A stretch of DNA of 64,000 nucleotides from Lampris incognitus (Eukaryota; Chordata; Actinopteri; Lampriformes; Lampridae), in NCBI RefSeq assembly GCF_029633865.1, contig NC_079213.1, positions 94,501,995 to 94,565,994 on the forward strand, written 5' to 3'. A program made the position numbers and the translations under genes. Positions 10,831 to 20,714 of this stretch are shown here, in pieces. Numbering within the stretch: the first letter of the stretch is position 1; each line of letters begins with the position of its first letter. The notes under the pieces are model-generated. The model saw only the letters and a list, made by a program, of their open reading frames with translations. It was not told the origin of the DNA and did no database searches.

Positions 10831-13800
10831 CAATACAGATGCAGGAGGAAAAAAAAAGTTTTTATAGACAAGTTTACACGGCACTTCCGGTCCATTTCCG
10901 CATTCGGGCCACCCTATGCTTTTCTTTTCCGGTGTAACGAGTAGCTACCTAGTTACCAAAGTTCAGGGAAAGAGTTTTCTTTGGTTGGCTTTTTGGCAAT
11001 GAAGTGATGGGAACAAACAAAGATGTATTTCGGTGGTTTCTTCAAATTCAAAGCTTTCAACCACATCCGTGATTCAAAATCTGCTGTTGGTTTTCTGTGG
11101 AAGGAAAACAATGGAATGCAGAGACATTGCCGTTTTGTGGCAGGTCGATGGGTAAACACACTCTCTATCCAACCACTCATTCAGGCGTTTCCGTGTATTA
11201 GTACAGCCACATGCTGCACAATGTGTCCCTGAACCATTTCTTGATTTTCTAATGTCCATTTTTAATGTTTAATGTTGCTGAAGATATCACAGATCTAGGT
11301 TTACATGTTTACATCCGGCTATGGATGTTTAGACCGGAAGAACAACGCACCCCCCCGGCGCCCTAGGTAAGGGCGGGAAAACTCATCTAGACATTGCAGT
11401 ACAGGCCTGTTTCGTGCGTTGCACACCCATCAACTGCTAATGTCTGCTGCTAATATATATATATATATATATATATACACTACCGTTCAAAAGTTTGGGA
11501 TCACCCAAACAATTTCGTGTTTTCCATGAAAAGTCACACTTATTCACCACCATATGTTGTGAAATGAATAGAAAATAGAGTCAAGACATTGACAAGGTTA
11601 GAAATAATGATTTGTATTTGAAATAAGATTTTTTTTACATCAAACTTTGCTTTCGTCAAAGAATCCTCCATTTGCAGCAATTACAGCATTGCAGACCTTT
11701 GGCATTCTAGCTGTTAATTTGTTGAGGTAATCTGGAGAAATTGCACCCCACGCTTCCAGAAGCAGCTCCCACAAGTTGGATTGGTTGGATGGGCACTTCT
11801 TTGAGCAGATTGAGTTTCTGGAGCATCACATTTGTGGGGTCAATTAAACGCTCAAAATGGCCAGAAAAAGAGAACTTTCATCTGAAACTCGACAGTCTAT
11901 TCTTGTTCTTAGAAATGAAGGCTATTCCATGCGAGAAATTGCTAAGAAATTGAAGATTTCCTACACCGGTGTGTACTACTCCCTTCAGAGGACAGCACAA
12001 ACAGGCTCTAACAGGTACTATTTAATGAAGATGCCAGTTGGGGACCTGTGAGGCGTCTGTTTCTCAAACTAGAGACTCTAATGTACTTATCTTCTTGCTC
12101 AGTTGTGCAACGCGGCCTCCCACTTCTTTTTCTACTCTGGTTAGAGCCTGTTTGTGCTGTCCTCTGAAGCAAAGTTTGATGTAAAAAAAATCTTATTTCA
12201 AATACAAATCATTATTTCTAACCTTGTCAATGTCTTGACTCTATTTTCTATTCATTTCACAACATATGGTGGTGAATAAGTGTGACTTTTCATGGAAAAC
12301 ACAAAATTGTTTGGGTGATCCCAAACTTTTGAACGGTAGTGTATATATATATATATAGTAAATATAATAGGTAATTAATCTGTTCAGATCTTTATTCATC
12401 TTTATATTTGCATTTTTGATCTTGACCTCGTGTAGTAGCCCTACGTTAGTTGTTCTAACTCACTTAGCTAGCTCGCTGCTAGTTTAGTTAGCTCCTGTCC
12501 TGTCTTACACAATTTTTGCAAAGAAGAATTGTGATGGATGCAAACATCTTGGACCGGATCCTACGGGAATCTTTTCACTTTCTCCTATGAGGAAAAACTA
12601 GGAGTGAAGACACATGGGAAACCCCCCCCAAGCTGGTGCAGAGAGTGGGCTCGGTAATTCGGAGTTTTAAGTGTTCAAGGCATGACAAGGTGGAGTGGCT
12701 AACGGGGAGTGTGTTAACAAACCGCTTGTATTGCTGGCCTTGCGTGATGTTTAAGCATGCTGCTGCAGGAGATGGGTGTTCTTCAGAGTTTGCAAGAGAT
12801 GGATTTGAGGATCTACTAAATTTTGACAGATCTGTTAAGCTTCATGAAAAATCAAAGGAGCATGTCAGTACAGCCGTGACATCAAGTCTTTTGGGAAATG
12901 TGAGGATTGATACTCTGATTGATGAAGGCCAGCATTTCCAGTTGGCAAAGCATACCGACACAGTCTGGAAAAAACGTGACATTCTGAAAAGGTTGATTGA
13001 GTCTGTGTCATTATTGGGGCATCAGGAACATGCATTTAGGGGTCATGATGAGAGTGAAAAATCCGATAATAAAGGAAACTACAGAGAGACGGTAGAAGTG
13101 TTTCCCCACTATGATGGATGTTCTGGCTGCTCATTTGAAATCAGTGAGGGATGTTTTAAAAATATAATGGGGGGGGGGGGTTGGTTGGGTGGTTGCTTCA
13201 CCAAAAACTTTCGTCAGCAGCCGCCACTGGCAGACATGGCCAATTGTGTCTGTAGGGATGCCCGACCAAGCCGGAGGTAACACAGGGATTCGAACCACTG
13301 ATCCCCGTGTTGGTAGGCAACGGAATAGATGACTACACCATCCGGACGCCCTTATCCTCTCATTTTTAAAAATCTTTTTTTGATTTTCCATCCATTATCC
13401 AAACCACTATCCTGCTCTCAGGGTTGCGGGGATGCTGGAGCCTATCCCAGCAGTCATTGGTCGGCAGGCAGGGAGACACCCTGGATAGGCTGGCAGCCCA
13501 TCACAGGGCTCACACACACACACACACACACACTTTAGTATGGCTGAATTCACCTGACCTACATGTCTTTTGACTGCGGGAGGAAACCGGAGCACCCAGC
13601 GGAAACCCATGCAGATACAGGGAGAACATGCAAATTCCACACAGAGGATGACCCGGATCGACCCCCAAAGTTAAACTACCCCTGGGCTCATACCCAGGAC
13701 CTTCTTGCTGTTTAGTTTAGTTGAAACGCTAATTTGGGATGGGACAATGTACATTAATCAACATTTGAAACAAGTGCAAATGTACACGAGTTAGCTAATA

Positions 13801-16800
13801 GGCTAGATCCATCAGCAGTCCCTTTGCCTGATGTTGCCTAACATTAACATTTAAGCTCATGCCACTGAGGCGACCGCGCTAACTACCGTGCCGCCTTTTT
13901 TTTGGATTTTGAGATACTTTATTGGTCCCTGTGGGGAAACTATGTTCTGCATTTAACCCATCCTAGCTGTGTAGCTAGGAGCAGTGGGCAGCTGCCATGC
14001 AGCACCCAGGGACCAGCTCCAGTTCGTCTTGCCATGTCTCGGTCAGGGGCACAGACAGGAGTACTAACCCTAATATGATTGTCTTTTTGATGGTGGGGGA
14101 AACTGGAGCACCCGGGGGAAACCCACCGCAGACACGGGGAGAACATGCAAACTCCACACAGAGGACGACCTGGGATGACCCCCAAAATTGGACAACCTCG
14201 GGGTTTGAACCCAGGACCTTCTTGCTCTGAGGCGACAGCGTTAACCACTGTGTCACCGTGCCGCCCATTTGTACTTTCTTTTCATCATTTCATTCATTTT
14301 TCATTCATCTACTTGTTGCAATATTCTACTTTTAATATCCTATATGCCCATGTTTGGTTTTTTTTTTTTTAAACTTTATTTTCCCGATTTTCACGTTTTT
14401 TGGAACAGGTATACAACAAGAACAACAAAATAAATAAATAAATAAATAAATAAAAAACACGTAAAAATCCCCCCTCCCCCTAAGGCTCAGGAAGAAGACG
14501 AAAATAAAAAAAAGGACTATGCAGGGACTTCTTATTCCAATTCCACATGATAACAACTATGTTTCTTAAGACAATATAACAGTGTACACATACATTACTG
14601 TAGTTACAACCAGGTAAAAAAGTACATTCAATAAAAGGGAAAAACTTCAATAAAGTCTATGAAAGGACTCCAGGTCAAAAAGTTTTAGCGGGTTTTATAC
14701 ATGTTTTATATCGGAGCTTTTCTAAAAAGGTAGAAAGGACAGCACCTCCCTTAACCACTCCAAAAATGATGGAGCTTTATTCGACTTCCAGTCAAAAAGA
14801 ATAAGTCTGTGAGCTAGCAATGAAGCAAATGCTAGAGCATTTGCCTGCAAAGTTGTGAACTTACAGTTAGGAGGTGGTATGCCAAAGATGGCTGTGTGAA
14901 AATCAGGGGTTATGGGCTGTTTGCGAGAATACATTAAATATATGTCCCCAGTAACTGTTGATAGAAGGGCATGCCCAGAACATGTGTCCCACCGAGGCTG
15001 GACTATGGCTGCACCTCAGACACCTTGTCCCCCAAGTAGTGAAGATGGTGAAGCACCTTAAATTGAATTAAACCATGTCGTGTACACAATGAGGAAATGT
15101 GTATATGAGTTAAGCTGTCCCATCATGCTGCTTCAGAAAGCTCTCCACCCAAATCTCTCACCCATGCAGTTTTCGTTTTGTCCCAGGATATCTGTTTTAA
15201 TGCCTGTATCAGTGTGGAGATTATAGAGACACGTTTTTTCCGAAAGGGATCTAGCTCCAGAATAATGTCTAATTGGCTCCTGGGCGGCAGATAAGGAAAT
15301 GAGGGAAACACTTTCTTGGCAAAACTACAGATTTGAAGGTACCTAAAAAAAACAGGAACTGGGTATGTCATGGTCTTTGGTAAGTGTTTCAAATGAGGTG
15401 AACATTCCATTCCGTCTGTATCTAGATTGCAGAAAAACACGTTCATTTCTATGCTAATATTGAAATGCATTATCTAACAGATGATGAGGAGAACTGATTA
15501 TTTGCTATTGGAAAAAGCCCGCTAGCATGCTTTAATCCAAAATGCCTCCTAAACTGTTGCCATATTCTAAGTGAAGCTTTAACCACCGGGTTTGTTATTT
15601 GTATGTTATGATTATATGGTAGTGGAGCGGTGAATATTGGCAAAGGATTGGATAAGTGTTCCATGTCAGGCCAATCTGTGCCGTGTTTATTCTTATATGT
15701 AAATGCCCAATGTAAAAGTTTTGCAATGTTCGCAGCCCAGTAGTAAAAAATAAAGTTAGGCAAGCCTAATACCCCCGTCTCCTTAGGGACTTCCAAGTAT
15801 ATTTTCTTCATCCTGGGGTTTGAATTGTTCCAGATGAATGATGAAATTAACCTTTCTAGTTGTTGAAAAGTTGTCTTAGGTATGAATATGGGAATCATCT
15901 GAAAAAGACAGAGAGAAATTTGGGTAAGACTGTCATTTTAACTATATTAATGCGGCCTGTTAATGAAATTGGTAGCGTTGACCACTTTTTAAAATCTTGT
16001 TTTGTTTGTTCTAATAGTGTTTTAAAGTTATGGTTATATAACCTCCCCATTTTATGGGTGACTTTGATTCCTAAATATGTAAATAAATTGTGTTCAAGTT
16101 TAAATGGAAAGCTAGAGTAGTCTTTATCAGTGTGGTTAATCGGAAAAATCAAGCTCTCCGAATAGCTTATCTTATAACCTGACAGGCGATCAAAGTTATC
16201 CCGGGTAAGTAATAGTCTTGGTATGGATTCTATTGGGTTGGATATATACAACAGGCCATTGGCATAAAGCGATACCTTATGTGATTTACCGCCTCGGGAG
16301 ATACCTTTAATACCATCCTCTGCCCTAAGAGCTATAGCGAGTGGCTTGATTGCCAAATTGAACATGTAGGGAGAGAGGCTGCAGCCCTGTCTGCAGCCCC
16401 TATGGAGCAAAAATATTAGAAATCAGAAATATTATTCGTCTGCACTGCAGCTGTCGGTGAACAATATATTTTAACCCATGCTAGGAATGATGAACCAAAG
16501 CCAAACCTTTCTAGAACAGCGAATAGATATTGCCATTCGATGCGATCGAATGCCTTCTCAGCATCTAAAGAACTCACTACTTCTGTCTGTTCTGCAGAAG
16601 GTGGTGCGTACAGTACATTAAATAGGCTGTGCATGTTATAGAATGACTGCCTGCCTGGTGTAAAACCAGTTCATTGGGACTACAGTTTCAATACGGGTGG
16701 CCAAAATTTTTGTGAGGATTTTGTAGTCGCAATTCAACAAGCTTACAGGGCAACAGGAGCAAAACAGTAGGGGATCTTTGTCTTTTTTATGCAACACTGA

Positions 16801-19800
16801 TATGATTTCCTGCTTCACAGTTTGGGGTAATTTCTGTTGGTTAAGAAGTTCCTCATAAAACAGGTTAATTATCGGTGCCAGCTTGGTAGCAAATTCTTTA
16901 TACATTTCAATTGAGAAACCATCCCGACCTGGTGCTTTGTTGCTCTGCATGGATTTAATTGCTTGTATCACTTCCTCTGTTGATATCTGTCTATCTGTGC
17001 TCGATCCTCAAGAGCAGTTTTCCTCAAGGGCAATTTTCCTACATGCCCTTAAACTGTTTTTAATTTACATTCTTTGTTCTGATTCTAAAGTACTTTTAGA
17101 TTCACTTTTCTTTTTTTTTTATTGTGTTTTCTGCTTCTGATGTTTTTTAATTCATCCACTTCATTCTAATTTGAAACCCTGAGCTCCATTTCATGTATGA
17201 AAGTTGCTATAGTAACCTGGGTTATGCATACAAAGTTCATTATTATCCCTGCGACCCTGAGAGCAGAATAAGCGGTTTGGATAATGGATGGATGGATAAG
17301 CGAACTCCATTGGCTTGACACTGCAAGGTAAAAGCATGACTGGATGATTCAGGTAGCAAAAGAAAGGTAAACTGAAGGAAAGACACAGAATGGATGACCA
17401 TTGGCTATTAGGACAGTGGCGAGATAGGTAAAACAGCCTATCTGACAAGTCAAGACAAGTTACACCGTAAGTGACATTCCTCTTCTCTTTTGCTTTGAAA
17501 AGAGGAAATAAGCAAGCAGGCTGCAGATGTGTAACTACTGACATCAGTTGCACATTTACGTATGCATGCATACACAAAGACACGTCTTTTTGACTGACGT
17601 TGTAGTCTGACTCTTCCACATCCTCCTCCGCTTGTTATCAAAGCAGCCTGCTGAGAAGGCCAAAGGGCATTCTTCCCTGCACCCTCCCCCCGTCACTCCC
17701 ACATGGTCTGTCTGGAAGTGTCCGTGCCCACAGTAGCAAACAGTCTCAGGGCAGAGGGCACCATGACCCGAGGTCTGCTTCACAGGGAGGATGTGCTCTC
17801 GTTTATTGTATTGACCAAAAAAATCCCCACCTAAAAAAAAAAAAAAAGGGGGGGGGACTAATGCTATTTGGAAGTTGCGATAGAACATGATCACTCGTGA
17901 CCCTTCTTGAGGTCAGAAAAAGCACTGAGTCCGTTGTTGGAGGAAAGATTAAACAAAAAAAAGGAACCGAGAAGACAACAGTATCTCTAGTGATTATATT
18001 CACCAGAGCCGAACTTGCTTTAAAGGGGTGAATGAATGCTGGACACCAGTAGAGGGGGGGAAAAAACTAAAGTGACTGCTGATGTCATAGGTCGAAGGGT
18101 CATAGCGATGCAGCCAGCCTATCAGAGGAGGAAGTCTGAACAAGGCCTTTCTGTCAGAGGCCATCCATCATGGCTTCCTGTTTAGAGTGCTCACTTTGGG
18201 TGGAGAACCCCACAGAGCAGAGTTAGATAAGGGCATTCAGAGAAAAGGACAGACCGTATTCTCATCTCAACTTTGACAGCTGGCAACTCTGCCCTGATCA
18301 AGCCTGTTCAACAGAAAAAAGTGACCCCGCTCCCCGATCTGTGAGGCCAGCCGTTTGAGCATCACCACGTAGCTTCTGTTGAAACCCAGACGCGTTTTGT
18401 TTTGCCCAAAAATATCATGCCTGAGGTGAGGGGAGACCCCTTTTACCACAGTTTACTCCGTTAATTTAAACCAACGAGGAATGAAGCCGTTTTGCCCTTG
18501 CAGCCTTGATGCAGAGTGCAGGAAGGGAAGAGAGCGTGTAAGAGGCTGCAGTAAACAAGAAGCTGGCTTCCTGCTGGAGACAAGACTGTGGTCGGCTTTG
18601 TGGGTGCAACGGAAACGCAGCCCTTCGGTTGGAGAGAGGAAGCTCTGAGCTGCTCGTTGGCCTGCTTAGTGCAAAGTAGCCCCGCCCCTTCCAACTCCCC
18701 CGCAGTGCACGAAAGGTGGTGAATGGGACAGATGAAAAAAAAAACTGCATCCCATTACTTGGCTCTTCCTCCTTTACTACCTTATCAAAACAGATCGGAG
18801 TGGACTGTGTGCCCCCCCACCCCCACCCCCACACCTCTCTAGAACAGGGCCAAGAAGGGAAGAACAAAGCATAACAGTATTGTTCTGGCCAAAGGCTAAT
18901 GTGTTTCACATCATGTAGAAGGGGTCAAGATCTCAAAAACTGAACACATGCACGCTCACATATGTACACAACTCGCAACAAATCGCACTCCAGAGCAATG
19001 ACAACTTACTGTCTCTATCCAGCCACCAAAAATCCCAAGTAGAAATAAACATGGGAGCATTAAATCGCTCTCACACAGGAGCACACACACACATCTCCAC
19101 AGTTGTGAAAGCAAACCCTATCAAAATCTCTGGCTATGTGATCCATAACAAAGGAGGAGGCTCATGTCTTATTCCCAAGTGAACTTGGTCTAAAGATAAA
19201 TGAACCATAGTGTATGTTCCCAAACAAACTTGTGCTTCCATGTCTTATCATTTGGCAAAACTGCATGCACCTTACAAGACTAAGTCCTAATCAGTGAAAG
19301 TTGAGGGAGAAAATATTTGGGATAATGGCAAGCGTATATGTCACCTGTCACCAAAATACTTAAAGGGAATGGCACAAAGTATTGATGAGGTCAGTGCAAT
19401 GATTGCTTCTCACACTTCGATATTTATGCACTGTGCTTAGAGGACAATTTACAAACAAAACTTATGAATATCAGACTATGTATTTATTCTCCCCTCTCTT
19501 CCTTACCCTCAGCCATCACCACATCCTTCAGTTTCTCCACAGCCTCGGCGAAGCGTGCCACGTCTCTCAGTAGGGCAGGAATGTCCTCCACCTCGATGAC
19601 CGTGCTCTCTGGAGAATCAGATGGGGTTGTGGGTGTCAGGGCCCCCCTCCCCTGGCCTTTGGTGAACACCCACGACTGGAGCGGGAATCCTGGGGAGGCA
19701 AACCACTCATCATTCAACCAGTCAAACACTGAACGGCCTCCAGATTATTCTAATAACAACGTGATGGAAATACTAGGGAACACCTTTGAAATGCTGGATT

Positions 19801-20622
19801 ACCTGTTGTATAAGCCATGCTTCAGCAGTATTGCCACACAAAATCTCTCCCTTTCCCATTTATTTATATCAGCACACTCATGGTTGAGTGCGCTGATATA
19901 ATAAAAAACACAGCCATATCTTTTAATTTATTTTACTTGGTTTAGATTTCGAAAGTGTCCCATACATTTTGGAAACCGTTTCTGTTCTAGCTACAAGTCA
20001 TCTTACAGCAGACTGGGAAGACTCTTACAGCAGTTTGTATGGGCTTTTTTTTTTTAAAGGTGACATTATGCTGTGAACACACCTGCAGCGCTGGCATGTC
20101 TGCTGAGGGCAGTGGGTCTCCTCAGGGTGGCAACAGGGGGGGGGCAGCCTACCCCCTGTATTGCACCGAGTTTGCTGTGCTGGGTGCTAGGAGTGCCTGG
20201 GCAGGACAGGGAGGGATCCTGGGACCCAGCAGAGCTGGGTGTGAGGGTAGCGGAGGATGAAGAAGAGCAGGGTGAAGAGGAGAGGAAGATTTCATCAGCA
20301 TCCTTGCGAGGCTGTTCTTGGAGAATGGAAAGCTGAAAGAGAGGAAAAAGAGAGAGAGACAGAGGGCGACAGTGCCAGAAAAACATCAGATAGTCATGAA
20401 GAGGGTGATGCCAATCACCTGACCCCCCCCCCCATCTAGCTACCAAACAGCACGAGGATAGTAATGTGACCATCTTTGATGAGATGATCAGGACAACTGG
20501 TGATCTTAAACACAGCACTGTTGGTAAACACAAATGGAGAGTTTCACAAGATCCTCTGTGGGGCTGCGCAACACTTCCTGTCTAAGAACAGTTAAAGGGT
20601 GTGGCAAAACAGCAGTACATAT

Positions 20623-20714
<92 letters not shown>

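Noticed and set aside
17191..17619. Open frame of 142 residues on the minus strand
   Set aside because: Overlaps a SINE fragment and has no recognisable motif.
18466..18909. Open frame of 147 residues on the minus strand in arhgap45 intron 3
   Set aside because: No family resemblance, low-complexity parts, and no junction that would keep arhgap45 phase between exons 3 and 4.
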